Shown here: one piece after another, positions 17,324-25,919 of the stretch | Position numbering within the stretch: the stretch's first letter is position 1 | Layout: each line of letters starts with the position of its first letter | Assembly: GCF_004138325.1 (NCBI RefSeq) | Contig: NZ_SBLB01000013.1 | Coordinates: forward strand, 47,789-111,788 | Source: Spirosoma sordidisoli | GTDB lineage: Bacteria > Bacteroidota > Bacteroidia > Cytophagales > Spirosomataceae | Reading direction: 5' to 3' | Length of the DNA stretch: 64,000 nt | Made by a program: the position numbers and the translations under genes | The notes under the pieces: generated by a model | Database searches by the model: none | What the model was told of the DNA's origin: nothing | Seen by the model: only the letters and a program-made list of their open reading frames with translations

Positions 17324-17581
17324 TTGGCTGGCTGTGGTGGCTGTTAATTAGAATTACAATCCCGTATACTAACCGCTCGGAACCGGGGTTCTGCTTGCCA
17401 TGAGTCGCCCGACATTAAGTGCTGGATATGCCTGATTCTTGAAAAACGAAAAACTGTTGATTCTCAGTGAACACCCCATTTACATATTTATCGGTGAGTT
17501 GGTCTGTAAAGAAACCCAATTCTTTTTGTCGAAGAACGCCTGAATCAATTTCGATCTGCTTCGATAGCAAGTAGTGGCTCG

Positions 17582-17935
17582 TTAGGCGATGAACCGCTCA
17601 CGGATGATTCTGCCGGCCTGCCAGTCCTGAATGGCAACCTCCGTGACGGCAACCCGCCCGTTGTCGGCATGATCGAAGTCCAGTTCCCAAACCACAAAAC
17701 TCCGGTCCCCAACTACCAGAGTGCCCCGGTGGGCGAACGTGCGGACCGTGGTAATCTTGCTCAGCAGTTCCGCGCCGATGCGGTAATTCTCGGCCAGACC
17801 AGTCACGGTTACCCCGTCGAGGTCGGTTTTTTCAAGATCGGGATGATAATACAGATCGAAGGCCTCCATCGGTTTGCCTTGATGTACCAGGTCGACAAGC
17901 CCTAAGAGGGCCTGCTCAATCGTTGCCGTTGCCAT
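17582..17935 (-). CDS. SnoaL-like (NTF2 fold) protein
   Basis: 117 aa. IEQALLGLVDLVHQGKPMEAFDLYYHPD at the start and VWELDFDHADNGRVAVTEVAIQDW in the second half fit a compact NTF2/SnoaL barrel, with WQAGRIIRERF at the end as in this family. No catalytic residue set is diagnostic. It sits 39 bp upstream of the SDR stop on the same strand, so it is the second gene of an SDR-SnoaL unit and probably shares its promoter and HxlR control. Confidence 0.75.
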   Translation of the reverse strand: MATATIEQALLGLVDLVHQGKPMEAFDLYYHPDLEKTDLDGVTVTGLAENYRIGAELLSKITTVRTFAHRGTLVVGDRSFVVWELDFDHADNGRVAVTEVAIQDWQAGRIIRERFIA

Positions 17936-17974
17936 GAAATAAAAGCTTGGTTTAACGTGAAAATGGATTACTAG

Positions 17975-18688
17975 TTACACTAACCGGGCCCCGCCATCAA
18001 CGTGAATGACCTCGCCCGTGACCGACTCGTTCTGCATCAGAAACAGCACGGCCCGGGCCACTTCGCCGGGCTTCGCAATGCGCTTGACGGGGAGCGTCTG
18101 AGCCACCCTGGCCAGTACCTGTTCACGCTGGTCGCCGAGCACCCTATCCCACATGGGCGTATCGGTATAGCCGGGGGAGACGGCGTTGAAACGGATAGGC
18201 GCTAAATCCAGCGCCAGCACGCGGGCCATCTGCTCGGCTATCGCGGTGGCTATGCCCGATACCCAGGCACCCGACACCGGGCGGTCAGTCGACAGGCCTC
18301 CCGTGAACGTAAAGGAGCCGCCGGGGCGTAGTTTGTGAGCGGCTGCCCGCACAACGTGGATGATGCCGAGCAATCGCAATTGGATGGGCATGGCGTGGTC
18401 GGCCACGGTGCCCTCGAAAATACTACCCAGTTTGGTCCCACCTGCCGCAATAAATACATGGTCCAAATCGGTGAATGGGTCGAAGAACTGATGAACCGCC
18501 TGCTCATCGGTTATGTCGAGCGGGTAAGCGGCTATCGGGCCGATGCGTTGGGCGGCCTGCTGGACCGTGGCGGTAGAGGTGCCAGTGATGGTGACCGTAG
18601 CTCCCTGCTGGTAGGCCAGTTGAGCCGTTGCCAAACCAATGCCTGAACTTCCGCCAATAATGACGATGTTCTTGTTGCTGAGTACCAT
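17975..18688 (-). CDS. Short-chain dehydrogenase/reductase (classical SDR)
   Basis: 237 aa from the ATG at 18688 (MVLSNKNIVIIGGSSGIG); the frame runs to 18802 without similarity. GGSSGIGLATA is the cofactor loop and IAAGGTKLG the NNAG equivalent. GGSFTFTGGLS supplies Ser, but the YxxxK pair is not clear here (AWVSGIATAIAEQ lies at that position). The ending GEVIHVDGGARLV is typical. The missing Tyr suggests an altered or lost reductase activity, as in other Bacteroidota homologues of this type. It is divergent from an HxlR regulator 92 bp away. Confidence 0.84.
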   Translation of the reverse strand: MVLSNKNIVIIGGSSGIGLATAQLAYQQGATVTITGTSTATVQQAAQRIGPIAAYPLDITDEQAVHQFFDPFTDLDHVFIAAGGTKLGSIFEGTVADHAMPIQLRLLGIIHVVRAAAHKLRPGGSFTFTGGLSTDRPVSGAWVSGIATAIAEQMARVLALDLAPIRFNAVSPGYTDTPMWDRVLGDQREQVLARVAQTLPVKRIAKPGEVARAVLFLMQNESVTGEVIHVDGGARLV

Positions 18689-18780
18689 AGGTTCGTTGTT
18701 GACAAGTGATGCAAAAGTCAACTCTTGGTAATTGGTACACAAGTAGTGACGAATTAGTGAGCCTGTAACAAAAAAGTGAG
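18689..18780. promoter_or_regulatory. Divergent SDR/HxlR promoter region with weak dyad
   Basis: An imperfect dyad (ACTCTTGGTAAT ... GTACACAAGTAGT, about 18720-18750) lies in the middle of the 92-bp gap. HxlR proteins usually bind such a site in the divergent gap, but the symmetry is weak. Confidence 0.3.
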
Positions 18781-19161
18781 ATGCGAAAAGCGACATCAAC
18801 AAATACGCGGAATGCGAAGCAGTTAACCGCAGACTGCCCTATTCTGAGTACATTTCATCTGCTGGGCGGCCGGTGGAAGATCGCCCTGATCTGGAACATG
18901 GCTCAGCAGGTAAACCGCTTTAGCTTGTTGCTGAACCAGCTGCCGGGTCTTTCTCAGAAAATGCTGGCTCAGCAACTCAAAGAACTGGAGCAGGATGGCT
19001 TCATCGGGAAAACGATCTTCGCCGAAATGCCGCCCCGCACCGAGTATCATCTGACTGAGTTAGGGCAGTCGCTTATGCCCCTGCTGGTTCAGGTATATGA
19101 TTGGGGTTTGGCTAACAACCTACCTCAACGGGTACGTAGTCGTTACGAGGCCAGACCGTGA
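18781..19161 (+). CDS. HxlR family winged-helix regulator
   Basis: 126 aa. The hallmark CPILSTFHLLGGRWKIALIW sits near residues 19-38, with the conserved Cys often used for redox or aldehyde sensing. Next come RFSLLLNQLPGLSQKMLAQQLKELEQDGFI, the recognition helix region, and the wing RTEYHLTELGQSL. It is divergent from the SDR-SnoaL pair and very probably regulates it. The 3' end is followed about 80 bp later by a T-rich hairpin. Confidence 0.9.
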   Translation: MRKATSTNTRNAKQLTADCPILSTFHLLGGRWKIALIWNMAQQVNRFSLLLNQLPGLSQKMLAQQLKELEQDGFIGKTIFAEMPPRTEYHLTELGQSLMPLLVQVYDWGLANNLPQRVRSRYEARP

Positions 19162-19243
19162 GCGTTCCCTGGAGCTTTGGTAAGTACGGGTCATAGACTA
19201 AAGGCTTTGAGGTGATTACACCCGCACATTTTTCAGCGAGTCG

Positions 19244-19279
19244 AAGCTGCGTCTAGATCAAATGGATGCAGCTTTTTTT
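19244..19279 (+). terminator. Rho-independent terminator downstream of hxlR-type gene
   Basis: AAGCTGC (19244-19250) pairs with GCAGCTT (19268-19274), extended by GTC/GAT wobble pairs, then seven T. It is also the first landmark of repeat block E2. Confidence 0.65.
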
Positions 19280-19763
19280 AAAACAGATTATTTCAGCACA
19301 GCTTGTTCCTCTTCAGATACCCTGTTAATTTTTCGGATACCAGTGGCCCCCCTCCTGCGTATCAGCCGTGGTGACTGTCCCCAGTTGGGCCGGGCTGCCG
19401 AAGCGACCGTCCCCGGCTGGGGTCGGAAATTTGTCAATAGAGGCCAACCACCTCTTTTTTGGGTTATGTCTAATAGTCTCAAAAAAACGCTCCTTAATGA
19501 GACGAAGGAAGGGTATTTATTTGCTACAAGAAATGGGCGTTCATAGAACCGCTTTTTCTCACATCATACTTGCACCCACAGGCTTTTCTCCGGCCTGCTC
19601 GGCTGAGCGCTGACGGGGTTAAAAACCCGTAGTTGATCAGTTGCTGACCGTTCGCTTACCTAATTCGGGTATGACTCAGCCGCTCGACCCTAGGTTGCCC
19701 TGTACTCGCCTGTTTTTCCGAATGGAACAACCTAACATTCTTTGTAGGACCGTCAGGCGCAAA
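19280..19763 (+). repeat. Composite repeat block, copy E2
   Basis: No gene is recognised. The order is ACAGCTTGTTC, CAGATACCCTGTTA with TTTTTCGGATACC, then GGTCGGAAATTTGTC (19421), CCACCTCTTTTTTG and the hairpin core GTCTCA-AAACGCTCC-TGAGAC at 19476-19503, as in E1 (6378-6640) and E3 (36080-36185). The remaining 19530-19763 shows nothing I recognise. Confidence 0.55.
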
Positions 19764-20276
19764 CTACCTGGTAAGTAGCTCATCAGGGGTTCGTTGATAC
19801 GCGGGCGTTTCGTGCCAGGCTAAGGTTGGCCGATCACGGGGATACCCATTGGCCGAACGGTATGCCTTGCGTTCAGGAGTGAAATCCCACCACGTCTTCG
19901 TAGCATCACTCGTTTGGGCATAATGAACGGCTAATCGGAACTGATCTTCCACGCAGGGATCAATCCAACAGCCTTTTTTCTGTTCATACTGATCCATCAA
20001 CATAGCACCGTCTTTGTCAACCAATTCAGCCAGTGAATAGTAGCCCAGGAAAATCAGATCACTGGCGAACTTTGGCCCAATGGATGGAATCGTTTGGAAT
20101 TGGGCTAAGGCGTACAGGTCCCGGGTCCGATCGGGTGTGGCCCCCAGGTAGACCGCTAATTCGTCGAGGGCGTGGCGGAGAAAGTCACTGATGTTTACCT
20201 TGTGCTTTCGCAAGTTGGTCCGTTCTGCTTGGGTAAGCGGTAGACGTAGGTTGTTTTTAGGGCTCATCTTCGGCAA
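19764..20276 (-). CDS. Cdd1-like (pathogenicity locus) helix-hairpin-helix protein
   Basis: 170 aa. An N-terminal basic extension is followed by the Cdd1 core: FQTIPSIGPKFASDLIFLGYYSLAELV, a helix-hairpin-helix that may bind DNA. Then comes KKGCWIDPCVEDQFRLAVHYA with two conserved cysteines and WWDFTPERKAYR near the end. The biological role of Cdd1 proteins is unknown. The ATG at 20276 is preferred because the family core begins about 55 residues later in homologues I recall. The gene is monocistronic. Confidence 0.78.
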   Translation of the reverse strand: MPKMSPKNNLRLPLTQAERTNLRKHKVNISDFLRHALDELAVYLGATPDRTRDLYALAQFQTIPSIGPKFASDLIFLGYYSLAELVDKDGAMLMDQYEQKKGCWIDPCVEDQFRLAVHYAQTSDATKTWWDFTPERKAYRSANGYPRDRPTLAWHETPAYQRTPDELLTR

Positions 20277-20380
20277 AGGTTAACAGATACCCAGTATTAT
20301 CTTGAATTAAAAATTCAGTGGCTCCGTAGAGGGTCTTCTCTAACTCTTTGACAACGTTTGCTTTATCCTTACTGGTTGAA

Positions 20381-20635
20381 CTAGTCGCTTAGTGGACTCG
20401 TCTGGATATGGAGCATCAAGGAACCACCTGGTTGTCGGGATACGGTCGGTAGCTCATCGCCCAGACTGGCAAACATTTGGAACATAAAGTTGACACGGCC
20501 ACAGTTCATCATGGCCCACAACCACTCATCGCCCTGGGGGGCTACGGTCATCGTTAGGGTAAAGCCTACCTATTGATAAAAAGCAATCGTCTGCTGGATG
20601 TCGGTAATAAAGATATTGGGGAGAATTGATTTCAT
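20381..20635 (-). pseudogene. VOC (glyoxalase/dioxygenase-fold) protein gene with internal stop, truncated
   Basis: The frame from ATG 20635 reads MKSILPNIFITDIQQTIAFYQ, a TAG stop at codon 22, then VGFTLTMTVAPQGDEWLWAM, NCGRVNFMFQMFASLGDELP and SLMLHIQ before ending. Homologues continue for another ~40 residues. One nonsense change and a 3' truncation make it a pseudogene. The first VOC metal-site region is otherwise well conserved, so the loss is recent. Confidence 0.72.
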
Positions 20636-21037
20636 CGAACGCTGTTTTGTGGACTGATTAGTAATTCAAGATAATAAGCCTATTAAGTAGATAAACGAAT
20701 TTTCGTGCACCTAGTCAAAGATAACGCCTACGCACGAAGACGATGCGAACAAATTAGCTCTTTGTCAGCCGTTTATTTGGATAGACGCGAATTCTCGAGG
20801 GGGCCGGGCCACGGAGGCTTCTGGCGCGGTCGTACTGGTTTATATAGTATGTCCTAAAACGCTCCCACAGGAGAAGAAATAGGCGTCTTGAGTTACTTTA
20901 TAATCGGGGAGGGAGTTACAGTAAGCCAGTGCCAACGGAATGAATAGTAAGGTAAGGGCTGGCTAGTTACTTATCCATCGGGCTTGACCCAGTGATTGGA
21001 AAAGATGCCCTACAGCTCGCCTTAGCAGCCATGGACC
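20636..21037. other. Intergenic region with one AACGCTCC hairpin
   Basis: About 400 bp without a gene. The hairpin core GTCCT-AAAACGCTCCCAC-AGGAG lies at 20851-20876. Compared with other copies, both stem sides are changed together (TCCT/AGGA instead of TCTC/GAGA). Confidence 0.5.
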
Positions 21038-21832
21038 TTAAAATAGCTCATCTAGTTGCTCATAGAATACGCGTTTACGGGGGTTATCTGCCTCCCCAAG
21101 CTCGGCTAAGAAAGCATCCGCTTGGGTTGGGGAAACCTCCTCTAGTAGGTTGTGGTAGACAAGGGCTCGGTCCATCCACCGATCGGCCACCCCGCCCCGC
21201 CCCCAATCAATAAAGTAGAGTCTATCCTGGGCATCAACAAAGAGATTGCTGTCCGTGAGGTCGCCATGGGCAAACACAAGCTCTTCAGTGGGTTGGGTGG
21301 CGAATAAGTGCGCCACAAACTCCTGCGGATTGTTGGCCTCGACATCCGGCCATTGATGCAGATCGTACTCCTCGGCCAACAGGCCATTAGCCAGAAGGTA
21401 CTCAAGCTCCTTCAATCGAAAGGCCACTCCTCCATCGAAGGGACAAGTGGTGATCGGCAAGGCTTGCAGCTGAGCGAGGGCCTCTTGGAACAGATGGAGC
21501 ACAGGCTGTTGAGCGTCGATGCGCTGGTACAGTGGTTGGCCGGGCACGCTACGGGTGATCATAAACTCGCCCTCGCTACTTTCGGCTACCCCTACCACTT
21601 CGGGTACATTCAATTGACCACTCAGCCAGCCCAGCACGTCGGCCTCGCGTCGTACGCTAAAGGTGGTCGGGGAATAAACCCGGGAGCACATCTTTAGAAA
21701 GAAGGAGTCGTTACCCCGCTTGAAGCGGTAGACGGGACAAGGCGACTCGCCCACTGTAGTAGGGATCAGGCGTGCCTTACCCAGGAACCGGGCAATGGGT
21801 TCAGGCAATTCAATGGCTATCTTTGTATTCAT
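21038..21832 (-). CDS. APH(3')-like aminoglycoside phosphotransferase family protein
   Basis: 264 aa, the usual length of APH(3') enzymes. PVYRFKRGNDSFFLKM holds the ATP-binding lysine, LQALPITTCPFD is the family's hinge pattern, and FAHGDLTDSNLFVD is the catalytic loop (HGD..N) with the base Asp. FIDWGRGGVADRWMDRAL is the metal-binding region. All kinase residues are present, so it should phosphorylate a hydroxylated substrate using ATP. Whether it confers kanamycin-type resistance cannot be told. No mobile element adjoins it, which suggests a resident gene. Confidence 0.85.
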   Translation of the reverse strand: MNTKIAIELPEPIARFLGKARLIPTTVGESPCPVYRFKRGNDSFFLKMCSRVYSPTTFSVRREADVLGWLSGQLNVPEVVGVAESSEGEFMITRSVPGQPLYQRIDAQQPVLHLFQEALAQLQALPITTCPFDGGVAFRLKELEYLLANGLLAEEYDLHQWPDVEANNPQEFVAHLFATQPTEELVFAHGDLTDSNLFVDAQDRLYFIDWGRGGVADRWMDRALVYHNLLEEVSPTQADAFLAELGEADNPRKRVFYEQLDELF

Positions 21833-21961
21833 ATCTAACTGTTCTCAACAAACCGCTCCATATACTGTCAACGAAGCCCGCTTATAAAACCTCTTTAGCT
21901 TGTGAGCAGTAAAGAGCCGAACAGGGACGCATGGTTCAACTTGGGGCTTTCTTCGTCGTAA

Positions 21962-22597
21962 TCAGAAACGGTGCCAGAATAAACTCAGCCCAATCAGCAG
22001 TACCAGGCCAATTTGCACCGCTGTCAGGACGTAAATATAGTTGGTTTCGCCCCTCGACTCGTCCAACAGTTCCTCGCCCACGCTAAGTTGCAGGGAGGCC
22101 AACTCGTCGAGTGTTTGGGCTAGGTGGCCAAAGGCCGTGCTGCCACTGCCCGCAAAGAGGGCTTGCCGGGCCGCTGGTAAATCAACTGGATTGGTACTTA
22201 GCTCGCCTTCCAACTGGTTGTAAACGGTCAGCCGCTGCCTGAGCAACCGGAGTTGGTCGGCTTCCTTCACCGTTAGTTCGGTTCGTTCGAATTCGGTCAG
22301 TAAGGAGTCTATCCGCCGGTTGAACCGGTCGAGCGTTGCGTTCATCAGATCCGCATTCGGTTTATTGGTTGCGAGTACGTAGGTCTCCAGCAACAGGCGT
22401 TTCCGGTAGATCGTTGCGGTCAGGTTGACCAGCATGCCGGTTGGCAGCAGGCGATCTTTGTAAACGGACACAGATGCCTGCTGAATGTCATGCACACTGC
22501 GACGACTCAGGAAGATGCTGGTCAGAATCAGACCTAGCAAAGCAATGACCAGCAGGAAGGACCGTACTGGCGAACGAGTACCAAGGGAAGGTGTCAT
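21962..22597 (-). CDS. Four-helix-bundle (4HB_MCP-like) membrane sensor without output domain
   Basis: 211 aa. A transmembrane helix at about residues 15-30 (SFLLVIALLGLILTSIF), a ~150-residue periplasmic helical region (KDRLLPTGMLVNLTATIYRKRLLLE...), and a second helix at about 188-208 (YVLTAVQIGLVLLIGLSLFW). This is the sensor module of chemoreceptors and kinases, but it stops right after the second helix with no HAMP, kinase or methyl-accepting domain. It could be a stand-alone partner of another protein or a truncated receptor. Confidence 0.72.
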   Translation of the reverse strand: MTPSLGTRSPVRSFLLVIALLGLILTSIFLSRRSVHDIQQASVSVYKDRLLPTGMLVNLTATIYRKRLLLETYVLATNKPNADLMNATLDRFNRRIDSLLTEFERTELTVKEADQLRLLRQRLTVYNQLEGELSTNPVDLPAARQALFAGSGSTAFGHLAQTLDELASLQLSVGEELLDESRGETNYIYVLTAVQIGLVLLIGLSLFWHRF

Positions 22598-22952
22598 GAA
22601 GTTAGGTGGATTAGCTTGCTGTCAACCCGTTTGTACACATAAGCCGTGCGCTCCCTACATCATACCGTCAAACATAATGGTCTGGCCGTTTTTGCCGTCA
22701 ACTCACGGGTTTCCGACCTGAGCTACCGCCTTTAGCTGAACCAGGTCAACTAGAGCGAAAAAGGCCATCGTACAATAAATATACCCTTTGGGAATCTCGA
22801 CATGCAGTCTTTCGGCCACTACCGATAGGCCGATACTACGCAAAAAAGACAGGGTCAGCATCTTGAACCACGGGTGGCGGTTAGCTCATCGTTTACGCAC
22901 GCCCCGTGGTAGCTGGATTCCGGCTTGCTATAGCTATACCCCGGACATGGGA
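22598..22952. other. Intergenic region, nothing recognised
   Basis: 355 bp between the 4HB sensor start and the 3' end of the truncated epimerase. No repeat, hairpin or coding signal stood out. Confidence 0.35.
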
Positions 22953-23510
22953 TCAAGCAGCGAAATAATGTCCCTGCTTCAGATCAGCTAGTACGGTGGC
23001 ATGGGTGGGTTGCCAGTCCAATTGCTGTTGGGTGAGGGCGCTTGATGCCGAACAATCGACGCTGAAAAAAGCACTAATCCAGCCGAAATGCTCGGTGGCC
23101 TCTTCGGACGTAATGGTCGTAGTGGGTATGTTCAGGTGATGGCCAATTACCTCGGCCAGCTCCCGAACGGGTACGCCTTCATCACTGACGCCATGATACA
23201 CGCCCCCGGCGGTACCTTTTTCCAACGCCAGTCGAAACAGCCGGGCGGCATCGAGCCGATGCACCGCCGACCATCGGCTGCTGCCATCCCCGACATAGGC
23301 TGATACCCCTTTGTCGCGGGCAATCCGAATCAACGTCGGCACAAAAGCGTAATCGCCTTCACCGTGCACCGAGGGGGGGAGCCGCACTACCGACGAACGT
23401 ACTCCCTGCCCGGCAAGCGACTGAATCAGTTGTTCGGAAGGGATAAGTGGGGCCGACGGAGCGTTGGAATCAGGCGCGTCGATTTCGGTCGCCACGCGCC
23501 CCGGAGTTAC
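22953..23510 (-). pseudogene. NAD-dependent epimerase/SDR gene lacking its 5' third
   Basis: About 185 codons are visible, beginning in the middle of the family (TPGRVATEIDAP). Next come SSVVRLPPSVHGEGDYAFVP, VGDGSSRWSAVHRLDAARLFRLALE and ALTQQQLDWQPTH to the natural end. The Rossmann loop with GxxGxxG and the first half are absent. The homology stops near 23510, where a piece of umuC begins on the other strand, marking a recombination junction. Confidence 0.75.
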
Positions 23511-24097
23511 CCTGCAAACTACTGAAGCTGGACCACCAGCCGAAACAGACCATCTGTACGGCTCCCAGCTTCGGCAAATTAATTCCCAATCTGGCCACCA
23601 TCACGGAAGCGCTGACCACGCACGTTAGCCGCGCGGCTGAGAAACTACGAAAGCAGGATTCAGCGGCTGGCTCCCTAACGGTCTTTTTCCATACGAACCG
23701 CTTTCGAAAAACACCTGGCAACGGACTGACCGCCAAACAGTACGCCAACAGCCGAACGGTTGTCCTGCCCCACGCCACCAGCAGCACCGCCGAGCTGGTC
23801 GGTTACGCCCAAGCGGCCCTGCAAGCCATTTATGCGTTGGGATGCGAGTATCAGAAAGTAGGGGTGATTCTGTCTGGCCTCGTTCCAACTGGCCACCAGC
23901 AGCAGGCGCTGTTCACGGATGCACCTGATCAGCGGCTGGTCAGCTTATCGAAAGTGGTTGACAGGATTAACCACCGGTACGGCCGCGACCGAGTCAGGCT
24001 GACCAGTGCGGGTTATAATCCTGAATGGCATCACAAACGCCAGCACTTGTCCCCTGGCTATACGACTCAGTGGAAGGAGATTTTGACAGCTTTATGA
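23496..24097 (+). pseudogene. umuC: UmuC (DNA polymerase V subunit) gene, 3' fragment
   Basis: About 200 codons of the C-terminal half. Similarity begins near ELPCKLLKL, then QTICTAPSFGKL, the little-finger region (SRAAEKLRKQDSAAG, VFFHTNRF) and a C-terminal DUF4113-like part (DRINHRYGRDRVRL, RQHLSPGYTTQW). The palm and fingers with the catalytic carboxylates are missing, so no polymerase activity. No umuD is nearby. The left end coincides with the truncated end of the epimerase on the opposite strand. Confidence 0.78.
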
Positions 24098-24430
24098 CGA
24101 TCTTCATCGAACAGTTTAATGTGTACAAAGCTAATACCATTTACAGCTTAGAGAATCTTGAAACTGGCAGATGTATTCCAGCGTATTTTGAGAGTAAGCA
24201 CGCATTAGCCGTTTCATATAATATCCACCATTTGGCAGTGTCGATCCGTTTGGAACACGGTTTAATATTTGTATTATAATTAGTCAAGTTGCATACGAAT
24301 TCTTATGTTGTTTGACTTTTCTAAGATCATGTCCTCTAGACAGGCCCTCGAAACAGACCCGATTGTACGTTGGAAAGGGGAGAGGGATTCTAGTGTTATG
24401 TAGCGCGTCAATAAAACCATCGGCCAGCAT
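24098..24430. other. Intergenic region, nothing recognised
   Basis: 333 bp with no convincing gene, repeat or hairpin. Confidence 0.35.
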
Positions 24431-24643
24431 TTGAATGAGAATCTACGCCAATACGCTCACCAACAACTTAAGAAGGGCGATCAACCGCCAGCTCGTCAGG
24501 AAGACTTACGGCCCGAAATCGACGATCCAAAGACGGTCATTGCTCGACTGGCTAATCAGCGGGAGGAAGAACTACGGGTTACACAAGAAGCCGTCGAGCA
24601 ATGCCCTGGCAGTTTGCGCCAATGGTTATTTGGCAAAAAGTAA
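24431..24643 (+). CDS. Small hypothetical protein, possibly a fragment
   Basis: 70 codons from a TTG at 24431; the frame is open back to a stop at 24393 without ATG. The sequence is hydrophilic and helical (DDPKTVIARLANQREEELRV) and ends QWLFGKK. I do not recognise a family. The lack of an ATG and its place in a decayed stretch (umuC fragment before, mob remnant after) make a remnant likely. Confidence 0.3.
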   Translation: MNENLRQYAHQQLKKGDQPPARQEDLRPEIDDPKTVIARLANQREEELRVTQEAVEQCPGSLRQWLFGKK

Positions 24644-24662
24644 TCAAACTCTGCCAAGCTAG

Positions 24663-25094
24663 TTAATCATAGCGGTGGGAATCGTAGAACACTTTTATGA
24701 GTCGCAGAATTAAAGGTTCATCAGGTTTAATTCTCACCGAGGCATTATGATGCTCATCGAGTACGACCATTCCCTTAATATCTTCCATTTGACGACTGGT
24801 AATGGTTTCGTAACCCATTGCCCAATCTGGAAAGAAGCGCTGGTCAATGGGGCGGTTCATCACTCTTGTAATATCAGTGTGTCGACGATCAGCCTGAATG
24901 CGTTCAAAAAGAGTTTCAACAGCTTGAGCTTCTCCTTCTAAGACTTGTATAATACTACCCCGCACGTAGAGCAGGATGCCGGAAATACCAGCGTTTGCAT
25001 TGCTATATCGCCATTTTTCAAGTAGAATCGGTAAGCTACTTTCGTTGAAGGATTCAGTTGATCTGCTGAAATATATAGTGCATCGCTCTTCCAT
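24663..25094 (-). CDS. BLUF-domain blue-light sensor (short, single-domain)
   Basis: 143 aa, a short BLUF protein of the PixD type. The flavin-site residues fall at exactly the PixD numbers: Tyr8 (TIYFSRS), Asn32 (YSNANAGISG), Gln50 (GSIIQVLEG), Trp91 and Met93 (DWAMGYE). The photocycle residues are therefore complete and the protein should bind FAD and sense blue light. There is no output domain, so signalling must go through a partner; no obvious partner gene adjoins. A truncated second BLUF gene is at 45492-45696. The ATG at 25094 gives the correct domain start. Confidence 0.9.
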   Translation of the reverse strand: MEERCTIYFSRSTESFNESSLPILLEKWRYSNANAGISGILLYVRGSIIQVLEGEAQAVETLFERIQADRRHTDITRVMNRPIDQRFFPDWAMGYETITSRQMEDIKGMVVLDEHHNASVRIKPDEPLILRLIKVFYDSHRYD

Positions 25095-25148
25095 GTGTGT
25101 CTAATTTAAAAATGGGCATGTGTAAAAATACGGACAATTATAGCTTAA

Positions 25149-25348
25149 ATAACCCTCAACCAACTAGCCAAGCTAGGCAACAATCTCAACCAGATCGCCC
25201 ACAAGTCCCACGCCGACGGTATCCGCTCGATTGCCCCTGAAGCCCAACGGCTCTTAGGGCAGTTGAGCGAATTACTCGATAAACCCGTTGAGTCATGATT
25301 GCCAAAACGACTATCGGCCGCAGTTTCAAAGGCTGCTGCAGCAGCTGA
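25149..25348 (+). pseudogene. Remnant of mobC 3' end and relaxase 5' end
   Basis: Codons 25149-25298 read ITLNQLAKLGNNLNQIAHKS and continue to a TGA, the C-terminal signature of MobC relaxosome proteins. The stop overlaps an ATG (ATGA, 25295-25298) that opens MIAKTTIGRSFKG, the N-terminus of MOBP-type relaxases. The frame breaks after about 14 codons. This is the usual mobC-mobB coupling, so a mobilizable plasmid or transposon once lay here. Confidence 0.65.
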
Positions 25349-25399
25349 TTGGGCATACAAAACCTAAAACACCTAAAACAGTAATGAACTCAAGACAGA

Positions 25400-25648
25400 A
25401 TGACACCTGACCGCAGACTCGATCGACTAGAGCCCGTTATTGCTGATGTCCTTCAAAAAGTTGATCGGTTGATCGAAGGACAAGGTCAGATTATCAGTGA
25501 GGTCTCCAAAATAGCTCGTATTGAGATCAACACAGACGCAACTGCCGAAACAGTAGCTAAGCTAACTGTGTCCACTCAGCGTCAATATCAAGAGCTAAAG
25601 ACAGGCCAAGAAGCTATGTTGCAATATTTACGGGAAAAACTTCCCTGA
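25400..25648 (+). CDS. Small coiled-coil hypothetical protein
   Basis: 82 aa from ATG: MTPDRRLDRLEPVIADVLQ, then heptad-like sequence through the whole length (VDRLIEGQGQIISEVSKIA, LTVSTQRQYQELKTGQEAML). No domain recognised. The size and repeated hydrophobic spacing suggest an oligomerising coiled coil such as those coded beside plasmid or phage genes. It follows the mob remnant by 50 bp and is followed by a strong terminator at 25732, which supports an expressed gene. Confidence 0.5.
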   Translation: MTPDRRLDRLEPVIADVLQKVDRLIEGQGQIISEVSKIARIEINTDATAETVAKLTVSTQRQYQELKTGQEAMLQYLREKLP

Positions 25649-25731
25649 CCCATTAACCGGAATGGAAACGGGCAATGCTGAGGAGCAATTCGCCAGGGAT
25701 AGGTTAATTCACGTACTACCCGTATTGTGGT

Positions 25732-25769
25732 GCCCCGGATTGATAGCTCGAAGCCATCCGGGGCTTTTT
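25732..25769 (+). terminator. Rho-independent terminator
   Basis: GCCCCGGAT (25732-25740) and ATCCGGGGC (25756-25764) form a perfect 9-bp stem, followed by TTTTT. Confidence 0.8.
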
Positions 25770-25919
25770 GTTGATCCAGCACTCAACAGCGATTGACTAA
25801 GGGGGATAACTGATTGACGTATATACAGCCGTAGCTGGTCGAAACCCCCTATTTTGTGCGCCAACCTTAAACAGTAAAGCGGACCCGCTAGGCGGTGAGT
25901 TAGTAGTGATAGGTTTTTT

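Noticed and set aside
24025..24279. 84-codon frame overlapping the umuC fragment end
   Set aside because: It overlaps the umuC reading frame over its first third and has no similarity beyond it.
25800..25850. A full copy of the R palindromic element
   Set aside because: Only ATACAGCCGTA and CTGGTC resemble it; the long arms are absent, so it is not counted as a copy.
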